Origin: Flavobacteriaceae bacterium HL-DH10
Lineage (GTDB): Bacteria; Bacteroidota; Bacteroidia; Flavobacteriales; Flavobacteriaceae
DNA: 64,000 nucleotides
Assembly: GCA_031826515.1 (NCBI GenBank)
Contig: CP134536.1
Span: forward strand, 2,734,501-2,798,500
Direction of reading: 5' to 3'
The notes below the pieces were generated by a model. It was given only the letters and a program-made list of their open reading frames with translations. It was not told the DNA's origin and did not search any database. Numbering within the stretch: position 1 is the stretch's first letter; every line of letters begins with the position of its first letter. The position numbers were made by a program, and so were the translations under genes. Shown here piece by piece: positions 7,866 through 17,219 of this stretch.

Positions 7866-10161
7866 GAAAGTATGTATTGCTGAAAAGCCAAGTGTTGCGC
7901 GTGAGATTGCTGCCGTTTTAGGGGCTAATACTAAACGCGATGGATATTATGAAGGCAATGGTTATGCCGTAACCTATACTTTTGGACATTTATGTACGTT
8001 AAAAGAGCCTAATGATTATAAGCCCTATTGGAAAAGTTGGGATTTAAATAACCTCCCTATGCTTCCCGAAAAATTCGAGACCAAAGTAGTGGCCAATTCG
8101 GGCATACAAAAGCAATTCAATATTGTAAAAAGTTTATTTGACAAAGCAGAGCTTGTTATAAACTGTGGGGATGCGGGGCAAGAAGGAGAACTTATTCAGC
8201 GTTGGGTGATGAATGAAGCCAATTACAAAGGCAAGGTAGAGCGTTTATGGATTTCATCATTAACCACAGAGGCTATTAAAGAAGGTTTTGAAAATTTAAA
8301 ACCATCTGAAGATTACGATAATTTATATTACGCAGGATTTTCAAGAGCTATTGGCGATTGGCTATTAGGAATGAATGCCACACGCTTATATACCGTAAAA
8401 CATGGTGGTTATAAACAAGTGTTGTCCGTTGGTCGCGTACAAACACCAACTTTGGCTATGGTTGTAAATCGTTTTAAAGACATTGAAAATTTTAAACCAC
8501 AGCCGTATTGGGAGTTGCAAACTCTTTATAGAGAAACACTTTTTAGTTATGAAGAAGGTCGCTTTTTAAAAAAAGAAGATGGTGAAGCTTTAGCAAATAA
8601 AGTAAAGGAAAGCGATTTTGAAATAGTATCTATAACCAAAAAGAAAGGGAAAGAATATGCACCCAAGTTATTCGATTTAACAGGCTTGCAGGTGTATTGT
8701 AATACAAAATTCGGATTTTCGGCAGATGAAACTTTGAAGATTGTTCAGAAGTTATACGAGCAAAAAGTAGTAACCTACCCAAGAGTTGATACCACGTTTT
8801 TACCAAACGATGTCTATCCTAAAGTAGCAGGAATTCTTCAAAAGCTAACTAATTATGCGGCTTTAACCCAACCGCTTTTAGGAAAGAAAATAAAAAAATC
8901 GGCCAAAGTTTTTAATGATAAAAAAGTTACCGATCACCATGCGATTATTCCAACGGGGATTCAAATTAATTTGCAATATAACCAGCAACAGGTTTACGAT
9001 ATTATTGTAAAACGTTTTATTGCGGTTTTTTATGATGATTGCTCAGTAGCAAATACAACCGTTATTGGTAGTGCTGCCGAAGTATCGTTTAAAACGACAG
9101 GTAAAGAAATTTTAGAAAAAGGTTGGCGCATTGTTTTCGACACTTCGACTGCGCTCAGTGTGACAAATAACGATAACTTATTGCCACAATTTATTAAAGG
9201 AGAAAAAGGACCTCACGAACCGTCATTTTTAGAAAAAGAAACCAAACCGCCTAATCAATTTACAGAAGCTACGTTATTACGTGCCATGGAAACCGCAGGT
9301 AAGCAGGTAGATGATGAAGAATTACGTGATTTAATGAAAGAAAATGGTATTGGTCGTCCATCAACACGAGCCAATATTATTGAAACACTTTTTAAGCGAA
9401 AATATATAAAACGTAATAAAAAGCAAGTATTGCCAACGGTTACAGGTATTCAGTTGATTGATACGATTCAGAATGATTTATTAAAATCGGCCGAATTAAC
9501 AGGCTCTTGGGAAAAGCAACTAAAAGATATTGAAAAAGGCGAGTTTAGTGCAGGTGCATTTATTAAAAACATGAAACGCATGGTAGATGCTTTGGTTTAT
9601 GAAGTAAGAAGTGAAACCAAGCGAGCTAATATTTCACAAGAAAATGTTATTAAAAGCAGAGTCGCTAAGTCTGAAGTAAAAAAACAAGCAGGAATAACAG
9701 CTGAAGGATGCCCAAAATGTAAAAACGGACAACTTATAAAAGGAAAAAATGCTTATGGTTGTTCTGCATTTAAATCCGGATGCAATTTTGTGCTACCTTT
9801 TAGTTTTGGAGGTAAAAAAATATCAGAAAAGCAATTTATTAGATTGCTTCAAAAAGGTTCTACTGTTAATTTAAAGGGGTTTAAGAGTGATGCAGGTGTT
9901 GTTGAAGGTTTGCTTCGATTTGATGAGGATTTCAAACTTAAATTAGAGCCTAAACAAATTTCCGCGAAAGCGAAACCAAACGAGTTAATATGCCCGAAAT
10001 GTAAAAAAGGAACGGTTATAAAAGGACATTCGGCCTATGGATGCACTGCTTATAAATCGGGATGCGATTTTAAAATGACTTTTGAAGCTGTTAGAGCTAA
10101 AATAAACGGACAAACACCAACAAAAGAATTGGTTCACGATATCTTGAGGGGTAAGGTATGA
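7864..10161 (+). CDS. topB: DNA topoisomerase III (type IA)
   Basis: The 765-aa enzyme relaxes and decatenates DNA through a 5'-phosphotyrosine link. The N-terminal Toprim domain has MKVCIAEKPS and the acidic motif DAGQEGE near residues 103-109, related to DAGREGE of other topoisomerase III enzymes but with Gln for Arg. The active Tyr is in VVTYPRVDT near residue 303. Two C-terminal zinc-ribbon repeats of the form CPKCK...YGC...GC start near residues 617 and 710. The start is TTG 7864; no in-frame ATG fits the Toprim beta-strand. Residues ~426-434 are encoded by an in-frame copy of a dispersed repeat (9141-9165). No relaxase or conjugation genes lie nearby, so this looks chromosomal. Confidence 0.92.
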   Translation: MKVCIAEKPSVAREIAAVLGANTKRDGYYEGNGYAVTYTFGHLCTLKEPNDYKPYWKSWDLNNLPMLPEKFETKVVANSGIQKQFNIVKSLFDKAELVINCGDAGQEGELIQRWVMNEANYKGKVERLWISSLTTEAIKEGFENLKPSEDYDNLYYAGFSRAIGDWLLGMNATRLYTVKHGGYKQVLSVGRVQTPTLAMVVNRFKDIENFKPQPYWELQTLYRETLFSYEEGRFLKKEDGEALANKVKESDFEIVSITKKKGKEYAPKLFDLTGLQVYCNTKFGFSADETLKIVQKLYEQKVVTYPRVDTTFLPNDVYPKVAGILQKLTNYAALTQPLLGKKIKKSAKVFNDKKVTDHHAIIPTGIQINLQYNQQQVYDIIVKRFIAVFYDDCSVANTTVIGSAAEVSFKTTGKEILEKGWRIVFDTSTALSVTNNDNLLPQFIKGEKGPHEPSFLEKETKPPNQFTEATLLRAMETAGKQVDDEELRDLMKENGIGRPSTRANIIETLFKRKYIKRNKKQVLPTVTGIQLIDTIQNDLLKSAELTGSWEKQLKDIEKGEFSAGAFIKNMKRMVDALVYEVRSETKRANISQENVIKSRVAKSEVKKQAGITAEGCPKCKNGQLIKGKNAYGCSAFKSGCNFVLPFSFGGKKISEKQFIRLLQKGSTVNLKGFKSDAGVVEGLLRFDEDFKLKLEPKQISAKAKPNELICPKCKKGTVIKGHSAYGCTAYKSGCDFKMTFEAVRAKINGQTPTKELVHDILRGKV
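9141..9165 (+). repeat. Dispersed flavobacterial repeat inside topB, in frame
   Basis: The core ACTGCGCTCAGTGTGACA is identical to the copy inside the radical SAM gene (53155-53179). Here it is translated as the peptide DTSTALSVT, in a loop-like stretch where length variation should be tolerated. Confidence 0.8.
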
Positions 10162-10364
10162 TTCATTTCGAGCGTAAAGAGAAATGGTATAATTCTAAAA
10201 GGTTGTGTAATGTGTCATTGTTTTAAAATCGGAGCTATACTATTTAAAGTATTAACTGTGAGTTGTTTAAGTAGATGTAAAAAGATAGTGTCACCTTGAG
10301 CGCAGTAGAAAGGTTGTTGAGTAAAAATATTTTTAATGAGGCTTCGACTGCGCTCAGCCTGACA
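10162..10364. repeat. Cluster of dispersed repeat elements between topB and rluE-like gene
   Basis: Three elements lie here: CATTTC...GAAATG inverted ends at 10164-10186; GTGTCACCTTGAGCGCAGT at 10288-10306, in reverse orientation; and TTCGACTGCGCTCAG at 10343-10357, in forward orientation. The last two face each other and could form a long imperfect hairpin. No gene is present in the gap. Confidence 0.65.
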
Positions 10365-10431
10365 AAGTCTAAATATTTAATATTTTAATTGTTTTTATAA
10401 TAATAGAACTTAGGTTTAAATTAAAATCCTT

Positions 10432-11016
10432 TTGGAAAATATAACACATCGTCATTTTATAATTTACAAACCGTACGGGTATTTAAGCCAGTTTATGAGT
10501 AATGCCTCTAAGCAGCAATCTAAAAAGTTTTTAGGGGAACTTCACGATTTTCCTGATGGTATAATGGCTGTTGGCCGTTTAGATGAAAAATCGGAAGGTT
10601 TATTGCTACTAACTACAGATGGACAAACGAGTGCTTTTGTAAACAGCAAAAAGGTTGAAAAAGAATACTATGCACAAGTAGATGGTGATATTTCAATGGA
10701 AGCTATAGAGCAATTAAAATTAGGTGTAGAAATTGGTGTTGAAGGAAAAAAGTACCAAACAAAACCCTGTAAAGCTTTTAAGTTAAGTGCTATTCCAGAT
10801 TTCGAAGAACGTTCGCGAAAAGTACGTGATGATAGACATGGACCAACATCATGGGTGTCTATTACATTAAACGAAGGTAAGTTTAGGCAGGTGCGTAAAA
10901 TGACATCGGCAGTCGGATTTCCAACCTTGAGATTAGTGCGTGTTAGGGTAGGAGATATTCATTTAAAGCCCATGAAAATTGGTGATGTGGTTGAAGTTGC
11001 TAGTTTTTTGAGTTAA
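10432..11016 (+). CDS. rRNA pseudouridine synthase, RluE/RsuA-like
   Basis: The 194-aa protein has FIIYKPYGYLSQF at the N-terminus and the catalytic motif GRLDEKSEGLLLLT (Asp near residue 56), plus KFRQVRKMTSAVGFPTLRLVR at the C-terminus. All are typical of the RsuA/RluB/E/F family that converts uridine to pseudouridine in rRNA. It lacks the N-terminal S4 domain of RluB and RsuA, which fits RluE (23S rRNA). The start is TTG 10432; no suitable ATG exists before the KPYG motif. It stands alone after the repeat cluster. Confidence 0.87.
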   Translation: MENITHRHFIIYKPYGYLSQFMSNASKQQSKKFLGELHDFPDGIMAVGRLDEKSEGLLLLTTDGQTSAFVNSKKVEKEYYAQVDGDISMEAIEQLKLGVEIGVEGKKYQTKPCKAFKLSAIPDFEERSRKVRDDRHGPTSWVSITLNEGKFRQVRKMTSAVGFPTLRLVRVRVGDIHLKPMKIGDVVEVASFLS

Positions 11017-11075
11017 AGACTGAACAGTTTGTTTGAGCTCACCACTAATAGTTATAAAAAGTCTTAAAGCCTGAA

Positions 11076-11711
11076 TTACAGCTCTAACTTTTCGAGTTCT
11101 TTGTAATTCTTATTTAAGCGTTTTAATAAGATGCCGTAGATAAGTTTATAAAATAACCAAATAATTACTGTTGCTATAGCTATAAACAGAATGGAAATCC
11201 CCATGAATATCAAAATACCATGTTCGCCAATTTTTTCTATACTCTGCATAGTTTCAGGGTTATTGTGAATACTAATATATAAACCTATAATTATCGAAAC
11301 GACCATCATTATTAAATTATAAAGCACGTAATATTTTATTATTTTACGTGTTTTTAAAATGCTTTCCATAAGCTTTTTGGCATTATCTGTTACAGATATT
11401 GATTTATATGATTTGTAAAGTAGGTAGATAAAAAGAATGATAATGGCAAAGCTAAATATGGTAAGGACATTAAATACGGTATCGTTTGTGTAAACTTGAT
11501 TTAATTTTTGTCTGTAAGAATCTGATGTAAAATAAGGAATAGTATTTACTAATATCCAGAAAATAAGTTCGGCTATACTAATGTAAAAAAGCATCTTTAC
11601 TATAGAAGATGATTTTTTAAGTAACATCGGGTAAATATCATTTACCGATAGTTTTTTATGATTTGGATTGGGTTTATTCCAATTTTTCTTTAAAATATCT
11701 AATTCATCCAT
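11076..11711 (-). CDS. Four-TM membrane protein co-transcribed with an ECF sigma factor
   Basis: The 211-aa protein has a soluble N-terminus (MDELDILKKNWN, ~38 aa) and four hydrophobic segments near residues 40-60, 85-108, 128-150 and 168-193, ending in a basic cytoplasmic tail. It begins 4 bases after the sigma factor gene on the same strand. Position and topology fit a membrane-bound partner, perhaps an anti-sigma factor, but no zinc-binding anti-sigma or RskA domain is visible. The function is therefore unassigned. Similar proteins are common next to sigma genes in flavobacteria. Confidence 0.75.
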   Translation of the reverse strand: MDELDILKKNWNKPNPNHKKLSVNDIYPMLLKKSSSIVKMLFYISIAELIFWILVNTIPYFTSDSYRQKLNQVYTNDTVFNVLTIFSFAIIILFIYLLYKSYKSISVTDNAKKLMESILKTRKIIKYYVLYNLIMMVVSIIIGLYISIHNNPETMQSIEKIGEHGILIFMGISILFIAIATVIIWLFYKLIYGILLKRLNKNYKELEKLEL

Positions 11712-11715
11712 AGGG

Positions 11716-12210
11716 TTACGGATTTAGTATGGTTTTAAGTTTCGTTTTAATTCTATTCATTTTCACACGGGCATTCACTTCACTAATTCCCAAAGTTTCA
11801 CTAATTTCTCTATAATTTTTGTCTTCTAAATATAAGAAAATAAGAGCCTTTTCAATGTCGTTTAATTGGTGTACTGCTTTATATAATATTTTTAATTGTT
11901 GTTCTTCTGTATCATCATAATCTTGGACTTTTATTTTAAAAGCGACGCTTTCAAAATCTTGAGTAGTAATACTGCGTTTCGATTTCCTGTAAAGGGTAAT
12001 AGCTGTATTTAATCCTACACGATACATCCAAGTACTAAACTTTGCATCACCTCTAAATTTTGGGTAGGCTTTCCAAAGTTGAATGGTTATTTCTTGAAAT
12101 AAATCGTTATGTGCGTCATAGTTATTCGTGTACAAACGACATACTTTGTGCACAATATTTTGATGCTTTTCTAGTAATTCTACAAAACTATGTTCTAGTT
12201 CTTTATTCAA
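11716..12210 (-). CDS. ECF-type sigma-70 factor
   Basis: The 164-aa protein has sigma region 2 at residues ~20-80 (DLFQEITIQLWKAYPKFRGD, then FSTWMYRVGLNTA) and region 4 at ~110-160 (IEKALIFLYLEDKNYREISE with LGISEVNARVKMNR), with no region 1 or 3. It would direct RNA polymerase to a small regulon. It is followed immediately by a four-TM protein that may control it. The ~810-base gene-free stretch upstream may hold its promoter, but I see no clear element. Confidence 0.9.
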   Translation of the reverse strand: MNKELEHSFVELLEKHQNIVHKVCRLYTNNYDAHNDLFQEITIQLWKAYPKFRGDAKFSTWMYRVGLNTAITLYRKSKRSITTQDFESVAFKIKVQDYDDTEEQQLKILYKAVHQLNDIEKALIFLYLEDKNYREISETLGISEVNARVKMNRIKTKLKTILNP

Positions 12211-13021
12211 GTTAATCAGTTAGGTGCTTTATAAGTAGCTTTATTATTTAAAACGTTACAAATGTGAAAAAAATAAATTTTATAAGAGCAGTCTGGAGTA
12301 AGGTTTTTTATGGTTTTATTCTCGTTATATTTAAGAAAAGTTGATTCTTTAACTTTTTTAATATTTTAAATGTATGGTTTAGGTAGAGTTTGTTTTTGTC
12401 TGATTTAAAATTCTTTAAGGTTAAGGTATAGATAAAATCTATATAAGGTTTTTGGTTTGAAAACAGTCTTTTTTAAGTGATAAGATATACCAATATATAA
12501 AAAAATAATTAGATAAAATTTTAACCTAAAAAACAGGGTAAAAAATCTGTTTGTGTTTCATTTTTTTTGTTTTAAACACGTTGTTTTTAATAAAAAAAAG
12601 TAGCTTTTTATTTGAAAATTCTATGTTTATTTTTATTTGTTTTTTGAGAAAACATACAATTCATTCTCTATGTTTTTCAGTTTGGTTATTTATGATTTTT
12701 TTTTTTTGTCATTCATGTTGTGTGTGAAATTTGTTCTATTTATTAAAAGTCGAACTGTAAAGTATCTTAAGTGATGCAAAAAAAATATTATATGTTTAAG
12801 ATAATACTGTTTTGGATTTTAAAAATGGATATGAATGGAAATCTAAATAGAAAAGTATTATTGCTAGTAGAACAATTTTTTTGTTGGATTTCTAAGGCTA
12901 ATGTTTTCACAAAATCAACAGAATAATTTTATCTAAAAGTGTATTGCTAAAACAAACTTACTGTTAGGTATGTGTCATTACAAATACAAATGTTAAATTT
13001 GTTGAAATAATATTTTTTAAT
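12211..13021. other. Long AT-rich gene-free gap
   Basis: About 810 bases between the divergent sigma factor and kdgK genes hold no ORF worth calling, no strong hairpin with T-run, no tRNA and no tandem repeat. There are T-rich runs (T12 near 12696) and very low GC throughout. It is the longest stretch in the window with nothing recognisable. Confidence 0.7.
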
Positions 13022-14026
13022 ATGGGTCAAATTATAACATTCGGAGAAGTTTTAATGCGTATTTCGCCTCGTGGCAATAAAAAGTTTATTCAATCTAATA
13101 TGGTTGAGTTTTACTTTGGAGGTACTGAATTAAATGTAGGTATTTCTATTGCTAATTTTGGAGGTAATGTAAAACACATTAGTTGTGTTTCTGATGATTT
13201 TATTGGTGATGCCGCTATTTCTTACATTAATAAATTTGGTGTAAGTACATCTTCTGTTGTTTACTCGAAGCGTCCTTTAGGCGTGTATTTTTTAGAAGTG
13301 GGAGCTGTTATGCGCCCTAGTGCTATTTCATATAATAGATCGCATTCTTCATTTTCAGAAATTAAACCTTCAATGGTTAATTGGGAGAAGGCTTTTAGAA
13401 AAGGGGTGTGGATGCATTGGACGGGAATTACCCCAGCCTTATCAAAAGGAGCTTTTGATACGCTAAAAGAAGGCTTAGCTTTGGCTCATAAAAAAGGAAT
13501 GATTGTATCTGCTGATCCAACCTATAGAAGTGGTTTGTGGCAATATGGGCAAGATCCTAAGGAAGCTTTGATAGAATTACTTAATTATTCTACTATTTTT
13601 ATTGGTGGTATTAATGAAATGAATGAGGTTCTTGGTACCAGTTACAGTTATTCTAAAAGCGATTTTCTTGAAGCTAGTAAACAGCTTATAGAGACATTTC
13701 CGACAATTGAAAAAGTATTTGATAAAATTAGAACGTCACTAAATTCTTCATGGCACAAAATTAGAGCGAGAATGTGGAATGGTAAAGAATTTAGAGAAAC
13801 AGAAGATTTAGATATTACCCATGTGGTAGATAGAATAGGTACAGGTGATGCTTTTGCTGCAGGATTAATTTATGGTTTACAACAATTTGACGATTATAAA
13901 GCCATGGAATTTGCCAGTGCTGCTTGTGCTTTGAAACATACTTATGAAGGCGATGTTAATTTATCTACAGTAAGAGAAGTAACGAGTATATTAGATGGAA
14001 ATACTTCTGGACGTTTAGTTAGATAA
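13022..14026 (+). CDS. kdgK: PfkB-family sugar kinase, probably 2-keto-3-deoxygluconate kinase
   Basis: The 334-aa ribokinase-fold protein has the N-terminal signature GGTELNVGISIANFGG (residues ~36-51) and the C-terminal PfkB signature DRIGTGDAFAAGL (~270-282), whose Asp is the catalytic base. Overall layout fits KdgK, which phosphorylates 2-keto-3-deoxygluconate to KDPG in uronate, pectin or alginate breakdown. No KDPG aldolase or lyase gene is adjacent, so substrate assignment rests on family resemblance only. A fructokinase-like enzyme is the alternative. Confidence 0.8.
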   Translation: MGQIITFGEVLMRISPRGNKKFIQSNMVEFYFGGTELNVGISIANFGGNVKHISCVSDDFIGDAAISYINKFGVSTSSVVYSKRPLGVYFLEVGAVMRPSAISYNRSHSSFSEIKPSMVNWEKAFRKGVWMHWTGITPALSKGAFDTLKEGLALAHKKGMIVSADPTYRSGLWQYGQDPKEALIELLNYSTIFIGGINEMNEVLGTSYSYSKSDFLEASKQLIETFPTIEKVFDKIRTSLNSSWHKIRARMWNGKEFRETEDLDITHVVDRIGTGDAFAAGLIYGLQQFDDYKAMEFASAACALKHTYEGDVNLSTVREVTSILDGNTSGRLVR

Positions 14027-14369
14027 TATACAAGTGCTTAAAAATATTTACATGTGTTTTTTGGTTAGTTTACAGCTGAAGCATTTTTTTAAGAACTATT
14101 TAAATATCAATTCTATTTTTTATGACTTTTTGCTAAGCATATAGGTGACTTTTTACAAAAGCATAATGCCCTTTCTGCAGCTTCTTTTCTGCTTCGATTT
14201 TGATAAGTAGTTCTCTTTATTCGTTGTTGTTAGTTGACTTGTGTTTTACTTATCTTTTTACTAACTTTATGATATGAATAAAAAAATCAATTTTTTTTAA
14301 GAATATGATAATTATCATACTTATTTTCTGATAATTCAAATATTTTTATACTATTAAATTTTGATTGTC
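14027..14369. other. Gap between kdgK and the TonB-like gene
   Basis: No coding sequence or clear terminator is seen. The region holds a 16-bp palindrome (14304-14319) described separately. Confidence 0.6.
14304..14335. promoter_or_regulatory. Palindrome resembling a Fur-type box upstream of the TonB-like gene
   Basis: TATGATAATTATCATA is a perfect 16-bp palindrome. A further GATAAT follows at 14330-14335. GATAAT units in this arrangement resemble Fur operators, and TonB systems are classical Fur targets. The region is so AT-rich that chance cannot be excluded. Confidence 0.35.
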
Positions 14370-15098
14370 ATGGAAGTTAAAAAAAATCCACAATTGGAAA
14401 TAGGCCGAAATAGCGGTTTGTATTTTGCTATTGGTCTCAATTTAATGTTGCTTTTATCTTGGAGATCTTTAGAGTATAAAACATATGAGAGGGATGAGAT
14501 TACCTTGGAGGTTTTAAATCTAGAAGCAGAAGTAGAAGAAGAAATACCAATAGTAAATATAAATACACCACCACCTCCTCCGCCACCACCAGCAGTAACC
14601 CAAGAATCTATACAAATTGTTGAAGATGAAGAAGAGGTTATTGAAACGGTTATTGAAAGCACTGAAACAGATCAAGATGATGCCATTCAAGATGTTGTTG
14701 AAGTTGGAGATGTTAATGTTGAAGAAGTATATGAAGATGTAGAAGTTGCTTTTGCTATTATTGAAAATGTGCCAGTATATCCTGGTTGTGAAGGTTTATC
14801 TAGGCAGGCTACCAAAGATTGTTTTCAGAAGAAAATACAAGAACATGTTGTAAAACATTTTCATTATCCAGAATCTGCTTTAGATCTTGGTATACAAGGT
14901 CGGGTGTCTGTGGTTTTTGTGATTGATTCTGAAGGTAAGACAACTAATGTGCGTTCTAGAGGCCCAGATAAAATTTTAGAAAAAGAAGCAGAGCGCATTA
15001 TAAGTTTATTGCCAAAAATGAAACCAGGTAAACAACGTGGTAGAGCTGTAAAAGTAGCTTACGCTGTACCTATATTTTTTAAATTTCAAGAAGGATAA
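14370..15098 (+). CDS. TonB-like energy-transducing protein
   Basis: The 242-aa protein starts at ATG 14370 (the TTG at 14361 would add three residues). It has a short cytoplasmic N-terminus, one transmembrane anchor (residues ~17-32), then a run of eight prolines near residue 66, a strongly acidic linker and a C-terminal TonB domain (HYPESALDLGIQGRVSVVFV ... MKPGKQRGRAVKVAYAVPIF). TonB links the ExbBD proton channel to outer-membrane receptors. The acidic rather than Pro-Lys-rich spacer is common in Bacteroidota. No exbBD genes are nearby. A terminator follows at 15130. Confidence 0.88.
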   Translation: MEVKKNPQLEIGRNSGLYFAIGLNLMLLLSWRSLEYKTYERDEITLEVLNLEAEVEEEIPIVNINTPPPPPPPPAVTQESIQIVEDEEEVIETVIESTETDQDDAIQDVVEVGDVNVEEVYEDVEVAFAIIENVPVYPGCEGLSRQATKDCFQKKIQEHVVKHFHYPESALDLGIQGRVSVVFVIDSEGKTTNVRSRGPDKILEKEAERIISLLPKMKPGKQRGRAVKVAYAVPIFFKFQEG

Positions 15099-15129
15099 TA
15101 TTTTGTAATTAGTTTTTTTTAAGTCAGAA

Positions 15130-15165
15130 AAATCAAGAAGTCTTTTATTGCTTCTTGATTTTTTA
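15130..15165 (+). terminator. Intrinsic terminator of the TonB-like gene
   Basis: AATCAAGAAG pairs with CTTCTTGATT across a 10-base loop and is followed by a T-run. Confidence 0.85.
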
Positions 15166-15374
15166 TGTTTTAAAATTAAGGGTGTTTCTCATGTTATATT
15201 TCACAAACTTTAATTAGTCCTAGAAGTATTGTTATTGATATTCCGATAATGGATGTAATTATATTAATGTTTATCAATTTCATTTTTAGTGTCATTATAT
15301 GCTGTGATTTATAATGATATGAAATCGTTTAAATTTTAATATTTCAGATATTAAACGGCATTGAATAAGATTTC

Positions 15375-15770
15375 TTAACTATTCTCAATATCACTAATAT
15401 GATGTTCTAATGCTTTAACCGAAATTTGAATTTCAATAATTAAAAGCGATAACGAAATAATTAATAAAACAAGTGCTAACCCAAACGACCAAATTGCAAT
15501 AATGTTTTGCTGAATATAAATTAAAAACATGGTAAGCACACAAAGTAACAAGCTAGAAATCCCGAAAATTTGCATAGATCTTGTTAGGTATAGACGCTGT
15601 TTTATGTTTTTTATTTGAGCCATTAAAACGGTGTCTTTTTTTTGCAGATATTTAGCATGTAAATCTCTAATAACAGATGCGTAAGCTAAAAACCTATTAG
15701 TATAAGCAAGCATAATTAATGATATGGCAGAAAATAGAAGAGCAGGTGTCGTTAGAGTAAGTTGTTCCAT
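15375..15770 (-). CDS. DUF2721 family membrane protein
   Basis: The 131-aa protein starts at ATG 15770 (MEQLTLTTPALLFSAISLIM); an ATG six codons earlier is less likely. It has three hydrophobic segments, one at residues ~8-28 and two close together at ~65-120, separated by a basic cytoplasmic stretch with RDLHAKYLQKKD. This layout matches DUF2721, whose function is unknown. It is a single gene, divergent from the DUF2851 gene 92 bases away. Confidence 0.78.
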   Translation of the reverse strand: MEQLTLTTPALLFSAISLIMLAYTNRFLAYASVIRDLHAKYLQKKDTVLMAQIKNIKQRLYLTRSMQIFGISSLLLCVLTMFLIYIQQNIIAIWSFGLALVLLIISLSLLIIEIQISVKALEHHISDIENS

Positions 15771-15862
15771 GAAATTAATGTTTAACACAAAACCACTAAG
15801 GTAGATAATTATTGAAGAATAACAATTTGGAATGTGATGCTTTTATAGCTTATATTTAAAGC

Positions 15863-17140
15863 ATGCAAGAAGATTTCCTACATTATATTTGGAAACATAA
15901 AAAGTTTCTAACTGCAAATTTAAAAACAGAAACAGAAGAATCTGTTTTTATAACTTCGGTAGGTCAGCATAATTTAAATGCTGGTCCCGATTTTTTTAAT
16001 GCCCAACTTAAAATTGGAAACCAAGTATGGGCAGGAAATGTAGAAATTCATGTAAAATCATCCGATTGGTTTTTGCATAATCATGAAAAAGATGAGGCTT
16101 ATGATAATGTGATTTTACATGTAGTTTGGGAACATGATACAGAGGTTTTTAGAAAGGATAATACTGTTATATCTACACTTGTATTAAAAAATATTTTAGA
16201 ATCCTCTATTTTGTATAATTATAAATCCTTATTTCGTAAACAAAATAAATGGATTAATTGCGAAAATGACTTTGCTTCTATAGATAGTTTTATTTTAAAT
16301 AATTGGATGGAACGTTTGTATTTTGAGCGTTTACAACGAAAAGCAGAAACAATTGAGGTGCTTTTAAAAGATTCTAAAAATGATTGGGAAGCAGTGTTGT
16401 TTAAAATGCTGACTAAAAATTTCGGACTTAAAGTAAACGGAGAATCGTTTTTTAGTATAGCGCAGTCTATAGATTTTTCTATTATTCGGAAAACACAATC
16501 TAAGCAAGAAACTTTAGAAGCTCTGCTTTTTGGACAAGCAGGCTTGTTAGAACAAGATTTTCAAAATGGGTATTATTTAAATTTGGTTAAAGAATATCGG
16601 TTTTTAAAACAGAAATTTATATTAGAAAATAAGCAGGTATTGCCTTTGTATTTTTTTAGATTAAGACCACTCAATTTTCCAACCATTAGGTTGTCTCAAC
16701 TTGCAAGTTTATATAATACCCATCAAAATTTGTTCTCAAAAATTATTGAAACAAGTGATTTAGACGATTTTTATGATTTGTTTAAGGTGCTAACTTCAGT
16801 GTTTTGGGAAACACATTATACGTTTCAAAAAGAATCAAAAGCATCAAAAAAAATACTTTCAAAATCATTTATAGATTTGCTATTAATTAACACTATTCTT
16901 CCAATAAAGTTTTGTTATGCAAAGCACAAAGGAGAAGAAGTTGATACAAATATTATAAAAATAGCATCGGCTATAACTTCCGAAAAAAATAGTATTATTG
17001 ATGCTTTTAATAATTTAAAAAAAATATCAAAATCATCTTTAGAATCTCAGGCACTTATTCAACTTAAAACCGAATATTGTAATAAGAACAAATGTTTAAA
17101 ATGTGCTATTGGTAATACTTTAATTTCGAGAAATATTTAA
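15863..17140 (+). CDS. DUF2851 family protein
   Basis: The 425-aa protein opens with the family's typical MQEDFLHYIWKHKKF and then GQHNLNAGPDFFNAQLKIGN and WAGNVEIHVKSSDW, a conserved block found in most Bacteroidota genomes. The C-terminus has a Cys cluster (YCNKNKCLKCAIGN) that may bind metal. The first block resembles a nuclease-like core fold (GPDFxxA...GxVEIH), so nucleic-acid action is possible but unproven. It precedes a PspC-domain gene and a K+ channel gene on the same strand. Confidence 0.85.
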   Translation: MQEDFLHYIWKHKKFLTANLKTETEESVFITSVGQHNLNAGPDFFNAQLKIGNQVWAGNVEIHVKSSDWFLHNHEKDEAYDNVILHVVWEHDTEVFRKDNTVISTLVLKNILESSILYNYKSLFRKQNKWINCENDFASIDSFILNNWMERLYFERLQRKAETIEVLLKDSKNDWEAVLFKMLTKNFGLKVNGESFFSIAQSIDFSIIRKTQSKQETLEALLFGQAGLLEQDFQNGYYLNLVKEYRFLKQKFILENKQVLPLYFFRLRPLNFPTIRLSQLASLYNTHQNLFSKIIETSDLDDFYDLFKVLTSVFWETHYTFQKESKASKKILSKSFIDLLLINTILPIKFCYAKHKGEEVDTNIIKIASAITSEKNSIIDAFNNLKKISKSSLESQALIQLKTEYCNKNKCLKCAIGNTLISRNI

Positions 17141-17219
17141 AATTTTTAATAATAAATTATTAAAATCATAGAAATGTTTAAACACTAAGTAATATCAAAT
17201 TTTATAGTTAAATTGCAAC

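Noticed and set aside
7864-10161. Topoisomerase III as part of an integrative conjugative element
   Set aside because: No relaxase, tra genes or integrase nearby.
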